The notes beneath the pieces were generated by a model, which was not told the DNA's origin, searched no databases, and saw only the letters and a list, made by a program, of their open reading frames with translations. From NCBI GenBank assembly GCA_019186845.1, contig JABARW010000029.1:43227-107226 (forward strand): a DNA stretch of 64,000 nucleotides. The letters run 5' to 3'. Within the stretch, counting starts at the first letter, position 1; the number at the start of each line of letters is the position of its first letter. The stretch is from Planctomycetota bacterium. GTDB taxonomy: Bacteria > Planctomycetota > UBA8742 > UBA2392. Below, in pieces: positions 1 to 9,506 of this stretch. The position numbers and the translations under genes were made by a program.

Positions 1-167
1 TCCAGGAACTGGGAGCTGTACGACGAGTAACTGAACTTTTCCTTCACGTAGCGCCAGATGGTCATGGAGAAGAACACGGCCAGCACGACATAGGGCACCA
101 CCACGAAGAGCAGATCGTTGATGGGTAGCGGGCCGGCGGGCGCGGCGGTCTGTAGCAGGCTATACAT
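1..167 (-). CDS. narI: Respiratory nitrate reductase gamma subunit, N-terminal part only
   Basis: Only the first 55 or so residues lie in the window; the rest continues beyond the left edge. The protein starts with ATG at 167 and reads MYSLLQTAAPAGPLPINDLL, then a first hydrophobic membrane helix, then WRYVKEKFSYSSYSSQFLE, which matches the beginning of NarI, where the first helix is followed by a loop ending in SSQ-LE. NarI is the membrane cytochrome b that takes electrons from quinol and passes them to NarH and NarG. Its start codon overlaps the narJ stop by 8 bases (ATGTATAG), so translation is probably coupled. The haem-binding histidines are outside the window. Confidence 0.85.
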   Translation of the reverse strand, partial: MYSLLQTAAPAGPLPINDLLFVVVPYVVLAVFFSMTIWRYVKEKFSYSSYSSQFL

Positions 168-786
168 GGCGGTTCACTCCCAGTCGGAGATCATCGAGGT
201 CCCCGGGCGAATACTCATATCCCTCGGTAATATCGTGCGCTTCGTCGCGCAGGTCCGGATCGGCAATATCAGAGCAGCCCCAATTCGCGGCGAGATGGGC
301 ATGCAGAGCCTTCAGGCCGTGGGCAAAGCCCCCGGCCTTATCGGGCAGACCCGCCACCATGCGCTTGACGGCCGGGGCGATGCATTCCTCTACCAGCGCG
401 AGGTCCTCGCCCGCGGGCAGGGCCGCGGCCAACTCCAGCAACGTGGGCAGGTAGTCGGCCAGCTCCGTGCCCTGCTCCATGCCGCAGCGGGCCAGGGCTT
501 GGCGCATCTTCACCAGGAACTCGCCGCGCTTGTAGGCCAGGCCAAAGAGCTGGAACCCGACATCCAGGGTGACCACGGGGTTGATGTCGAATGTGCGGGT
601 GTACTCTTCTTCGAGCGTGTACAGGTCTTTGCCGTCCAGGAACTCGCGCAGGGCGGCCAGTTCGCGCGCCGCCTCGGACTGGGGCGCCACGGCTGCCAGT
701 GCGTCCTGCACCGCCTGGGTGCCGCCCGCAGTCGGGTAGCGCAGCACGGGGCTGAACTTCTTCAGATGTTCGAACGCGGCTGCCAT
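160..786 (-). CDS. narJ: Nitrate reductase assembly chaperone NarJ
   Basis: This 208-residue protein has the all-helical composition of the NarJ/TorD chaperone family, which binds NarG during molybdenum cofactor insertion and holds it until membrane attachment. It begins MAAAFEHLKKFSPVLRYPT and contains LEEEYTRTFDINPVVTLDVG, the family core motif (E-Y-x-x-x-F-D). The ATG at 786 was chosen because it sits one base after the narH stop and an upstream extension would run into narH. The end overlaps narI. The position between narH and narI is the canonical order, so the assignment is safe. It is cytoplasmic and not part of the final enzyme. Confidence 0.92.
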   Translation of the reverse strand: MAAAFEHLKKFSPVLRYPTAGGTQAVQDALAAVAPQSEAARELAALREFLDGKDLYTLEEEYTRTFDINPVVTLDVGFQLFGLAYKRGEFLVKMRQALARCGMEQGTELADYLPTLLELAAALPAGEDLALVEECIAPAVKRMVAGLPDKAGGFAHGLKALHAHLAANWGCSDIADPDLRDEAHDITEGYEYSPGDLDDLRLGVNRHV

Positions 787-787
787 G

Positions 788-2284
788 TTACAGCCCTCTC
801 TTGGGCGAAGCCGTGAAGCCAAAGCCGACTTCGCGCTTGTGGTCCTGCGGGTCCTTGAAAGCTTCGATGGCTTCTTCGCGGTGCATGGGCGGTATGACGA
901 AGCGCTGGGCAAACGTGGGCAGCGAGGTCATGCGGTAGATGTCTTCGACCTCGGCTTCTGTGGTGTCGGCCAGCTTCAGGGCCTCGAGGGCGACGGCCAT
1001 GGGGATGTCGCCTACTGTTTCCGCGCGCTTGAAGGTGCGCACCGCAACAAGCTTGCGCAGCACGTACTGGATCTTGGCCTCGTCACCCACGCTGAACAGG
1101 CTGGCCAGGTAGCCCATGGGCACGCGCTGCTGGTCAAAGGCATGGAAGATCGCCTTGGCATCCACGCCGTTTTCGTACACCTGGTTGGCCGTGGAACCCA
1201 GCACCGGCAGCAGCGGCGGCACGTAGTACAGCATGGGCAGCGTGCGGTATTCGATGTGCGGCGGCAGCGCGATCTTCCATACCTTCACGAACTGATATAC
1301 CGGCGAGCGCTGGGCGAATTCGATCACCTGCTCGGGCATGCCCGCCTTGCGGGCGGCCGCGATCACGTTGGGATCGTTGGGGTCGAGAATCAGGTCGCGC
1401 TGTCCCTCCACCAGCTTCTCGGGAGGCAGCTTGGCAATCTCGTCAATGCGGTCGGCGTCATACAGCAGCAGGCCCAGGTAGCGGATGCGGCCCACGCAAG
1501 AATGGAAGCAGGCCGGAGCCTGACCCGTCTCCAGGCGCGGATAGCACAGCAGGCACTTCTCACTCTTGCCCGTGCTCCAGTTGTAATAGGTCTTCTTGTA
1601 GGGGCAGGCCGCCACGCAGGAGCGCCAAGCGCGGCAGCGCTTCTGGTTGATCAGCACGATGCCGTCTTCGCCGCGCTTGTACAAAGCGCCCGAAGGGCAG
1701 CTCGCGACACAGGCGGGGTTGAGGCAGTGGTTGCAGATGCGCGGGAAGTAGAAGAATACGAGGCGCTCGACAGCCTGGAGCTGCTGGCGCTGTTCCTCGC
1801 TGACGTCTTTGAGGTTGGGATCGTTGGCGGCATAGATATTGGAGCCGCCGAGGTCATCGTCCCAGTTAGGACCGGACTCGATGTCGATGTATTCGCCCGT
1901 GACCTTTGAAATCGGGAGCGCCGTGGGCTGGTCAGTGCCGGCCGGGGCGTTGAAGAGGTCTTCATACTTGTAGGTCCATGGCTCGTAGTAATCGTCCATG
2001 GTGGGCAGGTGCGGGTTGTGGAAAATGTTGGTGATGATGCGGCCCTTGCCCGTCGACTTCAGGCGCAGGCGGCCTCCCTTCACTTCCCAGCCGCCGCGAT
2101 ACTTGGACTGGTCTTCCCACTGCGTGGGATAGCCCGTGCCAGGCTTGGTCTCCACGTTGTTGAACCACATGTACTCGGTGCCCTTGCGATCGGTCCAGAT
2201 GTTCTTGCAGGCGATACTGCAAGTGTGGCAACCGATGCACTTGTCGAGGTGGAACACCATCGAAACTTGAGCGCGCACGTTCAT
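788..2284 (-). CDS. narH: Nitrate reductase beta subunit, iron-sulfur protein
   Basis: This 498-residue protein is the electron-transfer subunit carrying four iron-sulfur clusters between NarI and NarG. Four cysteine groups are visible: C16/C19/C22/C26, C184/C187/C192/C196, C217-W220-C223-C227 and C244/C247/C259/C263. The tryptophan in the third group (CRAWRSC) replaces a cysteine, which is the known NarH feature that makes one cluster [3Fe-4S]. Length and motifs match the family (about 500 residues). The gene follows the hemerythrin gene by 15 bases and precedes narJ by one base, so it belongs to the same transcript. No key residue is missing. A nitrite oxidoreductase beta subunit is an alternative in principle, but narJ and narI favour nitrate reduction. 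Confidence 0.95.
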   Translation of the reverse strand: MNVRAQVSMVFHLDKCIGCHTCSIACKNIWTDRKGTEYMWFNNVETKPGTGYPTQWEDQSKYRGGWEVKGGRLRLKSTGKGRIITNIFHNPHLPTMDDYYEPWTYKYEDLFNAPAGTDQPTALPISKVTGEYIDIESGPNWDDDLGGSNIYAANDPNLKDVSEEQRQQLQAVERLVFFYFPRICNHCLNPACVASCPSGALYKRGEDGIVLINQKRCRAWRSCVAACPYKKTYYNWSTGKSEKCLLCYPRLETGQAPACFHSCVGRIRYLGLLLYDADRIDEIAKLPPEKLVEGQRDLILDPNDPNVIAAARKAGMPEQVIEFAQRSPVYQFVKVWKIALPPHIEYRTLPMLYYVPPLLPVLGSTANQVYENGVDAKAIFHAFDQQRVPMGYLASLFSVGDEAKIQYVLRKLVAVRTFKRAETVGDIPMAVALEALKLADTTEAEVEDIYRMTSLPTFAQRFVIPPMHREEAIEAFKDPQDHKREVGFGFTASPKRGL

Positions 2285-2299
2285 GGCATTATCCCGGTG

Positions 2300-2710
2300 C
2301 TAGAGAACCACTCCACGCTGCCTGAAATACTCCGCATACTTCCTGTCTGAGCCCTGAATGTGGCGCGTCAGCCACACCTTCAGGAACGACTGCACATCCT
2401 GCCTGAGGACCGCCTTGCCCAGCTCGATGCGGCGGTACAGGTGTTTCACATAGGCCTCGAAGACCTCGTGCTCATGACGATGGCTCTCATATTCCGGAAA
2501 GCCGTGGTCGCGCATGAGCTGCTCTTCGAAGCTGAAGTGCTCGACCGTGTAGCGCTTGAGGGCGTCGAGCACCTCCAGAATCTCCGGCACCTGGCCGTCC
2601 ACCAGCCCTCCCAGGCGGTCAAGCAGGTCAATCAAGTGCTGGTGCTGGTCGTCGATGACGGCGATGTCGAACCGGAAACTCGTATTCGTATGCGTCGTCG
2701 CCATGACCAT
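2300..2710 (-). CDS. Bacteriohemerythrin inserted in the nar operon
   Basis: The 136-residue product is a single-domain hemerythrin. The di-iron ligand pattern is complete: H23 in DDQHQHL, H58 and E62 in HFSFEE, H77 and H81 in HRHEH, and H117 with D122 in HIQGSD. Such proteins bind oxygen or nitric oxide reversibly at a non-haem di-iron centre in the cytoplasm. The gene lies between narG (6 bases away) and narH (15 bases away), which is not the usual operon content. I infer a role in protecting NarGH from oxygen or from NO made during nitrate respiration, or in delivering O2/NO to a sensor; the sequence alone cannot say which. Two start codons are possible, at 2710 and 2704. Confidence 0.9.
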   Translation of the reverse strand: MVMATTHTNTSFRFDIAVIDDQHQHLIDLLDRLGGLVDGQVPEILEVLDALKRYTVEHFSFEEQLMRDHGFPEYESHRHEHEVFEAYVKHLYRRIELGKAVLRQDVQSFLKVWLTRHIQGSDRKYAEYFRQRGVVL

Positions 2711-2716
2711 GCTCCG

Positions 2717-5700
2717 TTACCACTCCAGCTTGCTGAGCTTGCGCACGAGCACGTGCGTATCGCGGTTGACGCCCGTGGGGCCCCAGTAGTTGAAGTGATA
2801 GGTGAACTGACCGTAGCCGCCGACCATCAGCGTGGGTTTGAGGCGCACACGCGTCAGGCTGTTGTGGCCGCCGCCGCGCTTGCCGCCGCGCAACTGCGAC
2901 TTCGGCACGCCGTAGGTGCGCTCGGGCGAGTGGTAGACAATGCACAGGCCCTCGGGGATGCGCGCCGACACATTGGCGCGCGTCACCAGCACACCGTTGT
3001 CGTTGTGAATCTCCAGCCAGTCGTTGTCCTTGATGCCGAGCTTCTCTGCGTCCTTGGGGTTCATCCAGAAAGGCTCGCAGCCGCGCGACAGCGTCGTCAT
3101 GCGCTCGTTGTCGCCATAGGTGCTGTGGATGTGCCACTTGCCGTGCGGCGTGAGGTAGTTCAGCATCAGCGTGTTCTCGTCCTTCTCCGAGTACACGAGA
3201 TCGCCGTAGCTCATGGGCGTGGGGCGCGGCTTGTAGGTGCAGAGATGTTCGCCGAACTGCAGGTAGCCTTCGTGATCGAGGTAGTAGTGCTGCCGGCCCG
3301 TCAGGGTGCGGAAGGGCACGTTGTTCTCGATGTTGTAGACAAAGGGCGCATAGGCGCGGCCGTTGCTCGGCAGGCCTGACCACATCGCCGAGTTGTGCTG
3401 GCGCCGCGGCTGGGACTGGATGTCGTTGTAGTTCATGCGCACGCCGCGGCTGGCATCAGCCAGGTGCGTGAGCGGCACTCCACAGCGCTCTTCCATTTCC
3501 TTGTAGCCGCGCCAGGCCATCTCGCCGTTGGTCACTGAAGCGAAGTTGAGGATGATGTCGCAGGCCTCCTCGGCACGCTCGATAGAGGGGAACTTCTTGC
3601 CGTCTATGGTCTGGGTGCGCCGGAAGGGCGACTTGGTGAACTCGTCATAGAGGTCGTCACACTTGTAGTGCGTGCCGTGGGCGCCCAGGCCCTTTTCGCG
3701 CACCAGGGGGCCAAAGGCGCAGTAGCGCGCGTGCAGATTCACGAAGTCGCGGGCAATGACCGTCATGTTGGGCATGGTCTTGCCGGGCACGGCTTCATCC
3801 TTGCCGCTGATCCAGTCCGGGATGCGGGGCTGGGCGAGCTCGGCGGCGCTGTCGTGCTGCAGCGGGCCGGAGTAAAGGTCGCGCAGAGGCTGGGGGATGT
3901 GCTTCTTGGCGAGTTCCGAGGTTTCCTTGGCAATGGCTTTGAAGATGTCCCAATCGCTCTTGCTTTCCCAGCAGGGCGGAACGGCCGCCGACAGCGGGTT
4001 GACGTAGGCGTGCATGTCCGTCGTGTTCAGGTCGGCCTTTTCGTACCAGGTGGCCGCGGGCAGCACGATGTCGGAGTAAAGCGCCGACGTGTCCATGCGG
4101 AAGTTCAGGTCGACGATCAGGTCCATCTTCCCCTGTGGAGCCGTCTCGTGCCAGGCGATCTCGCGCACGGCGCCCTTGGCCACCGTCTCCTGCGCGATAG
4201 CGTTGGTGTGCGTGCCGAGGTAGTGCTTGAGGAAGAACTCGTGGCCCTTGGCACTGGACATCAGGGCGTTGCCGCGCCAGATGTACCAGACGCGGGGCCA
4301 GTTCTCCGGGGCGTCGGGGTCTTCGATGGAGAACTTGAGCTTCTTCTCCTTGAGCTGCCTGACTGCGTAATCGATGACTTCTTTGTCGGTCTTGGCGCCG
4401 GCGGCCTCGGCCTCCTGCACCAGCTTGACGCTGCTCTTGTTGAACTGCGGATAGAAGGGCAGCCAGCCGTTGCGCACCGCCGTGACGTTCACGTCCGCCG
4501 CGTGGCCTTTGGCCAGGCTGTTGGCGGGCTGGACCGTGGGCACGGTGTGATAGTCCGTGAAGTTCTTTTCATAGCGCCACTGGTCGGTGTGGATGTAGTG
4601 CCAGCTCGGCGCGTTCTGCAGCCTCGCCGCGGGGTTCCAGTCGCGGCCCAGGGCAATGGCTGCCCAAGGTTCGCCGGGGGCCAGCTTCTCCTGTCCGACG
4701 TAATGGGCCAGGCCGCCGCCGTTGACACCCACGCAGCCGCAGAGAAGCATGGCGTTGATGGCCGCGCGGTAGATCAGGTTGTTGTGGTACCAATGGTCGA
4801 TGCCGGCGCCGATGATGACGGTGCACTTGCCGCCGGTGAGTTCGGCCGTGCGGGCCCAGTCGCGAGCAAAGCGGATGACCTGCTGGCGCCCGATTCCTGT
4901 GCGCATTTCCTGCCAGGCCGGGGTGTAAGACGCCTCGGCGTCGTCGTAGTTCTTGGCGTATTCGCCGCCCAGGCCGCGATCCACGCCGTACTGCGCCAGC
5001 ATCAGGTCGAACACGGTGCAGACCGGCACCCGGCCCTCGCTGGTCTCGACGTACTTCACGGGCACGCCGCGCATCACCTGCTTGCCCTTGACGAAGTCGT
5101 CAAAGCCCACCTGCAGCACGCCGTCCTTGATCTCGGCGAGGCTGAGCAGGGGGTCGAGGTCCTGGCCGTCCACGCCGTCCTTGAGCAGGAGGTTCCACTG
5201 TCCCTTCTTCTCCTGCCAGCGGTGGCCAATAAAGCCCATGGGCATGCGAGGCTGGCCGGAGTGCTTGTCCCAAAGCAGGAACTTCCAGTCACCCTTGTCT
5301 TCGGCCTTGTACTTGTCCACGGTGTTGGCGCGCAGAAGGCGGCCGGGCCGGAGCACATCGCCCTGCTTCTCGAGCCTGACAAGCAGGGGGTTGTCGGTGA
5401 AGCGCTTGTTGTAATCCACAAAGCGCGGCACCTGCTTGTCGAGGAAGTACTCCTTGAGGATGACGTGAACGACACTCATCCAGAAGGCGCCGTCCTGGCC
5501 GGCGTGGATGGGCACCCACTCGTCGGCGAACTTGGAAACCTGGTTGAAGTCGGGCGCGAAGACCACGACCTTGGTGCCGTTGTGGCGGGCCTCGACGGCG
5601 AAGTGTGCGTCGGGCGTGCGCGTCATGTTCAGGTTGCTGCCCATGATCGCGATAAACTTGGCGTTGTACCAGTCGGCCGACTCATTGACGTCCGTCTGTT

Positions 5701-6352
5701 CGCCCCAGATCTCGGGGCTGGCGGGGGGGAGGTCGCAGTACCAGTCGTAGAAGGAAAGCGACACGCCGCCCATGAGCTGCAGGAAGCGGGCGCCGGCGGC
5801 GTAGCTCACCATGCTCATGGCCGGAATGGGCGAGAACCCGTTGATGCGGTCGGGGCCCCACGTCTTGGCCGTATGGATGTTGGCCGCGGCCATGATGTCG
5901 AGCACCGTGGCCCAGGTGGTGCGGCGGAAGCCGCCCTTGCCGCGTGCCTTCTGGTAGCCGCGGCGGAGTTCCACGTCGTTCTGGATGCTGGCCCAGGCCT
6001 CGACGGAATCGCTGTGGCGACCCTTGGCGGCCTTCCAGGCGTCGAGCAGCGCGCCGCGGATGTAGGGATACTTGACGCGCAGCGGGCTGTAGAGGTACCA
6101 GCTGTAGGAGATGCCGCGCTGGCAGCCGCGGGGTTCGTAGGGCGGGATTTCGCCGGCAAGCGGGAGGTAATCCAGCGCCTGCATCTCCCACGTCACGATG
6201 CCGTCCTTCACGTACACCATCCAGCCGCAGCTGCCGGTGCAGTTGACGCCGTGCGTGGAGCGGATGACTTTGTCGTGGGACCAGCGGTTGCGGTAAAACT
6301 CTTCCCAGGAGCGTGTTTCAGGGTCAACGATGTCTTGGATCCACGAGCTCAT
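2717..6352 (-). CDS. narG: Respiratory nitrate reductase alpha subunit (molybdenum catalytic subunit)
   Basis: This 1211-residue protein is the catalytic subunit that reduces nitrate to nitrite at a bis-MGD molybdenum centre. The N-terminal FS0 cluster ligands are visible as H34, C38, C42 and C77 (HGVNCTGSC and RGCQRG). D221 in [11 protein letters not shown] corresponds to the molybdenum-ligating aspartate of NarG. No twin-arginine signal is seen at the N terminus, which points to a cytoplasm-facing enzyme, unlike archaeal NarG or periplasmic nitrite oxidoreductase. Length is close to E. coli NarG (about 1250). Its ATG overlaps the stop of the cytochrome gene (ATGA) and a good site GGGAGG lies six bases upstream. 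The long plus-strand reading frame across this region is a codon-bias shadow. Confidence 0.97.
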   Translation of the reverse strand: MSSWIQDIVDPETRSWEEFYRNRWSHDKVIRSTHGVNCTGSCGWMVYVKDGIVTWEMQALDYLPLAGEIPPYEPRGCQRGISYSWYLYSPLRVKYPYIRGALLDAWKAAKGRHSDSVEAWASIQNDVELRRGYQKARGKGGFRRTTWATVLDIMAAANIHTAKTWGPDRINGFSPIPAMSMVSYAAGARFLQLMGGVSLSFYDWYCDLPPASPEIWGEQTDVNESADWYNAKFIAIMGSNLNMTRTPDAHFAVEARHNGTKVVVFAPDFNQVSKFADEWVPIHAGQDGAFWMSVVHVILKEYFLDKQVPRFVDYNKRFTDNPLLVRLEKQGDVLRPGRLLRANTVDKYKAEDKGDWKFLLWDKHSGQPRMPMGFIGHRWQEKKGQWNLLLKDGVDGQDLDPLLSLAEIKDGVLQVGFDDFVKGKQVMRGVPVKYVETSEGRVPVCTVFDLMLAQYGVDRGLGGEYAKNYDDAEASYTPAWQEMRTGIGRQQVIRFARDWARTAELTGGKCTVIIGAGIDHWYHNNLIYRAAINAMLLCGCVGVNGGGLAHYVGQEKLAPGEPWAAIALGRDWNPAARLQNAPSWHYIHTDQWRYEKNFTDYHTVPTVQPANSLAKGHAADVNVTAVRNGWLPFYPQFNKSSVKLVQEAEAAGAKTDKEVIDYAVRQLKEKKLKFSIEDPDAPENWPRVWYIWRGNALMSSAKGHEFFLKHYLGTHTNAIAQETVAKGAVREIAWHETAPQGKMDLIVDLNFRMDTSALYSDIVLPAATWYEKADLNTTDMHAYVNPLSAAVPPCWESKSDWDIFKAIAKETSELAKKHIPQPLRDLYSGPLQHDSAAELAQPRIPDWISGKDEAVPGKTMPNMTVIARDFVNLHARYCAFGPLVREKGLGAHGTHYKCDDLYDEFTKSPFRRTQTIDGKKFPSIERAEEACDIILNFASVTNGEMAWRGYKEMEERCGVPLTHLADASRGVRMNYNDIQSQPRRQHNSAMWSGLPSNGRAYAPFVYNIENNVPFRTLTGRQHYYLDHEGYLQFGEHLCTYKPRPTPMSYGDLVYSEKDENTLMLNYLTPHGKWHIHSTYGDNERMTTLSRGCEPFWMNPKDAEKLGIKDNDWLEIHNDNGVLVTRANVSARIPEGLCIVYHSPERTYGVPKSQLRGGKRGGGHNSLTRVRLKPTLMVGGYGQFTYHFNYWGPTGVNRDTHVLVRKLSKLEW

Positions 6353-7230
6353 TTTGAGCCTCCCACCAGGGTCTTGCGCACGTTGCGGAAACGCCTGATC
6401 CAGATCAGGTCCAGGGCAATCAGCAGCGCGATCGCGCCGACGATGCCGTAAATAATGAAGTAGTCGCGGCCGGGCGGCGGCGCGGTGGTCTTGGACACGT
6501 CGCCGAGGTAGGCCGTGAGGGCAATGACCTCTTCCTCGGTCATGGGCTTGTCGGCGAAAACCTGCTTCATCACGAGGAACTGGGGCGAGGCCAGCGAGGC
6601 GCGCAGGCCCGCCTCACCGCCGTTGCGGTTGAAGGCATTGCTCAGGTCCGTGTACTTCGCGCCCACGGTGGCCGCCAGCGTTCCGCCGCCAAGGCCGGTC
6701 AGGCCCGTAATGCTGTGGCAGGAGATGCAGGAAGGTCCGCCGTTTGCGAGCCGAGCCTCGCCCGTAAAGAGGCGCCGGCCGAGGTCGATATCCTCGGGCG
6801 TGGCGCCGCGCAGTTTCTTGACCGTGAGGCCGGGGCCGCCGGCGAACATGAAATCAATGATGTCGTTGAGTACGTTATCGCCCAGCGCGGCCTGGGCCGG
6901 CATGGTGTCGCCGAACTCGGCCTTGACCTTCTTGGCGTAATCGTCGTTGGTACCGGCCGGGTTTTTGAGGAAGGCCATGAGCCATTCGCGCGAGGGCACA
7001 CGGTCCTTGAGACCCGCGAGATCGGGGCCAACGAGCTTGCCGCCGCCGATGGTGTGGCAGGGCGCGCAGCTGGTCTTGAACGGGTCGAGGCCCGCAGCCT
7101 TGGTACCAGCGGGCAGCTCGGCGGTCTGGGCGCTGGCTTCACGGCCCTCGAAGGCCAGGAAGACGCAGGCCAGCGAAGCGACGGCGAAGAGCAGCAGAAG
7201 GTGGGGAAGCATCCTGTTCACGGCGGGCAC
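6349..7230 (-). CDS. narC: Di-haem cytochrome c of the nitrate reductase operon (NarC type)
   Basis: The 293-residue product has an N-terminal signal or anchor segment (residues 7-26), two c-type haem motifs (CAPCH at 55-59 and CISCH at 168-172) and a C-terminal membrane helix (about 254-274) followed by a basic tail. It should therefore sit on the periplasmic face. A di-haem cytochrome c first in the nar operon is known from Thermus, where NarC belongs to the enzyme complex and connects it to other electron carriers; that homology is my inference from order and haem count. GTG at 7230 was chosen because AGGAG lies five bases upstream; ATG at 7212 has no good site. As first gene it likely follows the operon promoter in the 7231-7484 gap. 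Confidence 0.88.
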   Translation of the reverse strand: MPAVNRMLPHLLLLFAVASLACVFLAFEGREASAQTAELPAGTKAAGLDPFKTSCAPCHTIGGGKLVGPDLAGLKDRVPSREWLMAFLKNPAGTNDDYAKKVKAEFGDTMPAQAALGDNVLNDIIDFMFAGGPGLTVKKLRGATPEDIDLGRRLFTGEARLANGGPSCISCHSITGLTGLGGGTLAATVGAKYTDLSNAFNRNGGEAGLRASLASPQFLVMKQVFADKPMTEEEVIALTAYLGDVSKTTAPPPGRDYFIIYGIVGAIALLIALDLIWIRRFRNVRKTLVGGSK

Positions 7231-7484
7231 TCCTGAAAGAACGGAACCGCGCTAATCGGATATCAGCATCTCTTTAGGCCAGATATACCCCGCCTCCGCC
7301 CCGAGTCCAAACAAAAAAGACAAGAAAGTCTTCTTATCTTTAGTCACCGCCCCGCCTCGTCCCACCTCCCTAAATACTGACACACCCTTGACTTGGCGGA
7401 TTTCACAACAAAATACGATAATCGGACCTTGTTGGGTGATTTAGGCCGCGCTAGAATTTGAACCAGTGGCCCAAAGGACCTGCC
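7231..7484. promoter_or_regulatory. Divergent promoter region between nar operon and NifU-hemerythrin gene
   Basis: This 254-base gap holds the start signals for two divergent operons. It is markedly more A/T-rich than its surroundings, especially 7310-7345 and 7395-7430. An imperfect operator-like repeat AAGAC-N6-GTCTT lies at 7317-7332; read on the minus strand it is followed by a T-run, so it might also act as an attenuator in the narC leader. A TTGACT element occurs at 7388-7393 without a convincing -10 partner. I found no clean FNR or NarL site by eye. Confidence 0.4.
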
Positions 7485-8264
7485 ATGAACCCGCTTCACC
7501 GCAAGGATGTCCTCAAAGTGCTTGACCAGGTTCGCCCCTACATCAAGGCCGACGGCGGCGACGTCGAGCTCGTCGATATCGCCGACAACGGCATCGTCTC
7601 CGTGCGCCTGACCGGCAACTGCGTTGGCTGCGCCAGCGCAGGCCAGACTGTCTTTGACGGCATCCAGTCCGCCCTTCAGGGCCAGCTCGCATGGGTCACA
7701 GGCGTGGCCCAGGTCGATGCCGATTACATGCCCGCCACCAGCCGGTCCGCCGCCACCGAGAGCGTCCAAGCCCTGCACCGCCGTGCGCGACGACACCTGC
7801 TGGACCTGCTCGCGGCCCTCGACGACCTGGAGCCCGGCAAGAACCTGCCCGAGGCTGTGCCCGCCTTCATCAATCTGGCGCGCGGCGAGCTCAGCCAGCT
7901 CCTGCGCCTGGAGGAAGAGGTCATCTACGGCGCGGCCGAGAGCTTCCTGGGCCGCACGGCCGGCCCTGTGGCCGTGCTGAAGAAGGAACACGAACAGTTG
8001 CACCGCCTGTTCACGGAGTTCACCGACTTGGTGATCCGATTCGGCGGCGCCGGCGGTCCGGGCCCCGGCGAACTGCGCGCCGCCGCCCAGCGCATGGCGC
8101 GCTACTTCGAGCAGCACACGCAGAAGGAACAAAGCGTGCTGTTCAACGTTCTGAATGAGGGCCTGCAGCCTGATCTGCAGGCCGAGCTACGCGAGGACAT
8201 CGCCCGTCACGTGCAGCGCCTGGGCCTGGCCGGGGCGCTTGCCTCCACCAAGGAAAAGCCATGA
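7485..8264 (+). CDS. NifU-like iron-sulfur scaffold domain fused to a hemerythrin-like domain
   Basis: The 259-residue protein has two parts. Residues 1 to about 75 are a NifU C-terminal (Nfu) domain with the cluster cysteines C46 and C49 in GNCVGCASAG. Residues about 90-245 form a four-helix hemerythrin-like domain with EEEVIY, KKEHEQLHRLF and EQHTQKEQSVLF, giving the E, H/H and HxxxE ligands seen in RIC/YtfE-type di-iron repair proteins. Nfu domains carry and hand over Fe-S clusters, and RIC proteins repair clusters damaged by NO or oxidants, so the fusion suggests a self-contained repair protein. That function is inference. ATG at 7485 begins the Nfu domain directly. The stop overlaps the next start (ATGA), so the two are co-translated. 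Confidence 0.85.
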   Translation: MNPLHRKDVLKVLDQVRPYIKADGGDVELVDIADNGIVSVRLTGNCVGCASAGQTVFDGIQSALQGQLAWVTGVAQVDADYMPATSRSAATESVQALHRRARRHLLDLLAALDDLEPGKNLPEAVPAFINLARGELSQLLRLEEEVIYGAAESFLGRTAGPVAVLKKEHEQLHRLFTEFTDLVIRFGGAGGPGPGELRAAAQRMARYFEQHTQKEQSVLFNVLNEGLQPDLQAELREDIARHVQRLGLAGALASTKEKP

Positions 8265-8953
8265 GCGAACCCAAAGTCGTCAACCTGCCCGAGAAGGTCT
8301 TCGTGCCCGTCGTGCGCAAGCAGGGCAAGCAGGGCGACGTGGTCGAGGCCGTCAAGGCCGTCAACCCCGAAGGCAAGCAGATCCCCGTGGCCTTCACCAA
8401 GCCCGAGTATCTGCGCCAGTTCGCCGACGCCACGGGCATGAGCAAGATGTCCGAGGTCAAATGCATGGAAATGCCCACGGCCGCTCTGCTCGACCAGCTT
8501 GCATCCCACCACGAGCCCGAAGTCTGCATCGACCCCATGCAGGAGAGCGAAGCCACCCTCTCCTACAAGAAGGAAGGCGCCGTCAGCCGACAGTATCTTC
8601 CTCACGGCGCCCTGATGGACGTCAAGGCGCCCAGCTTCAGCCTGCCGGAGAACCACCTGCAGGACCTGCGCCGCGTCGCGGAAGAGCTGCCCACCATCGA
8701 GGCCGTGTGGCTCATGGAAATGGCCATCCGCAACGAAGGCCAGGAGGGCGAGCCCGAAACCCGCCCGCTGCTCGTGCTCAAGCAGAGCGTGCCCGAAGGT
8801 CACGAGCTCTTCCAGGACGCATTCATGGAAATGGGCGACCGCTGGTGCGAGACCTTGCCGCGCGGTATTGCCGTGGACATGCTGCCGGACCACGCCCTGC
8901 CCGTGGCGGGCAAGCTGTCGGATCAGTTTCTGGTGTACCAGCGCAAGAAGTAG
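8261..8953 (+). CDS. SseB-like protein
   Basis: The 230-residue soluble protein resembles the SseB family (enhanced serine sensitivity). The N-terminal half contains the family-like stretch EGKQIPVAFTKPEYLRQF, and the C-terminal half (from about 125) has the SseB C-terminal domain character with LPTIEAVWLMEMA and a conserved-looking acidic strand. The molecular function of SseB is poorly known, so no reaction is proposed. The gene overlaps the NifU-hemerythrin gene by four bases and is 70 bases before the Rrf2 regulator, so it is probably part of the same stress operon. No signal peptide or membrane segment is seen. Confidence 0.6.
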   Translation: MSEPKVVNLPEKVFVPVVRKQGKQGDVVEAVKAVNPEGKQIPVAFTKPEYLRQFADATGMSKMSEVKCMEMPTAALLDQLASHHEPEVCIDPMQESEATLSYKKEGAVSRQYLPHGALMDVKAPSFSLPENHLQDLRRVAEELPTIEAVWLMEMAIRNEGQEGEPETRPLLVLKQSVPEGHELFQDAFMEMGDRWCETLPRGIAVDMLPDHALPVAGKLSDQFLVYQRKK

Positions 8954-9023
8954 CCGTTCGCGCCAAGGGCTCTGATGCGGATTCCCTGGGCCGCCCGTCG
9001 TGCCGCGGGCTCGAGCGCTGAGT

Positions 9024-9443
9024 ATGTTCAACCAGACTTGCGAGTATGCCGTTCGCGCGGCGATTGCCATTGCACGCCACGACGCCGGGCAGTACGTGCT
9101 GGCCAGAGAACTCTCCCGCGAGCTGGACATACCGCATCAGTACCTCGCGAAAATCCTGCAGCAACTCGCGAAGTCCAAGGTGCTTGAGTCCTCGCGTGGC
9201 CGCCTTGGCGGCTTCCGCCTCGCACGCGCGGCCGCAAAAACGCGCCTCCTGGACATCGTCGCGCCCTTTGAAGACCTGCGCCGCACAGACCAGTGCGTCA
9301 TGGGGCAAAAAGTCTGCAGCGACGCCACGGCCTGCCCCATGCACGACTTCTGGGCCACCGTACGCAAACGCTACCACGACGAACTGGAGGGCAAGACGCT
9401 GGCCGACTTCGTGAATTTCGAGAACAGCCGCCGATCCGCCTGA
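9024..9443 (+). CDS. Rrf2-family transcriptional regulator with a probable Fe-S cluster
   Basis: The 139-residue protein is a typical Rrf2 winged-helix regulator: it starts MFNQTCEYAVRAAIAIAR, has the recognition-helix region LDIPHQYLAKILQQLAKS, and the wing motif RGRLGGFRLAR. Three cysteines at C91, C98 and C104 lie in the position where IscR and NsrR bind an iron-sulfur cluster, so it likely senses cluster status, NO or redox state. An in-frame GTG at 9000 exists, but ATG at 9024 matches the family N terminus. Its place beside a NifU-hemerythrin gene and opposite the nar operon suggests it controls these genes, possibly as an NsrR analogue; this is inference, and no operator was identified. 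Confidence 0.88.
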   Translation: MFNQTCEYAVRAAIAIARHDAGQYVLARELSRELDIPHQYLAKILQQLAKSKVLESSRGRLGGFRLARAAAKTRLLDIVAPFEDLRRTDQCVMGQKVCSDATACPMHDFWATVRKRYHDELEGKTLADFVNFENSRRSA

Positions 9444-9506
9444 GCAACGAAGGAATTTGATTGATTTGCGTATTTTATTGTTTTTATGATTCGCGCGGAG
9501 GCCCTC

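Noticed and set aside
3668..6451. A 927-residue plus-strand reading frame opposite narG
   Set aside because: It mirrors narG in the high-GC third-position bias and has no domain. narG on the other strand is a full known enzyme.
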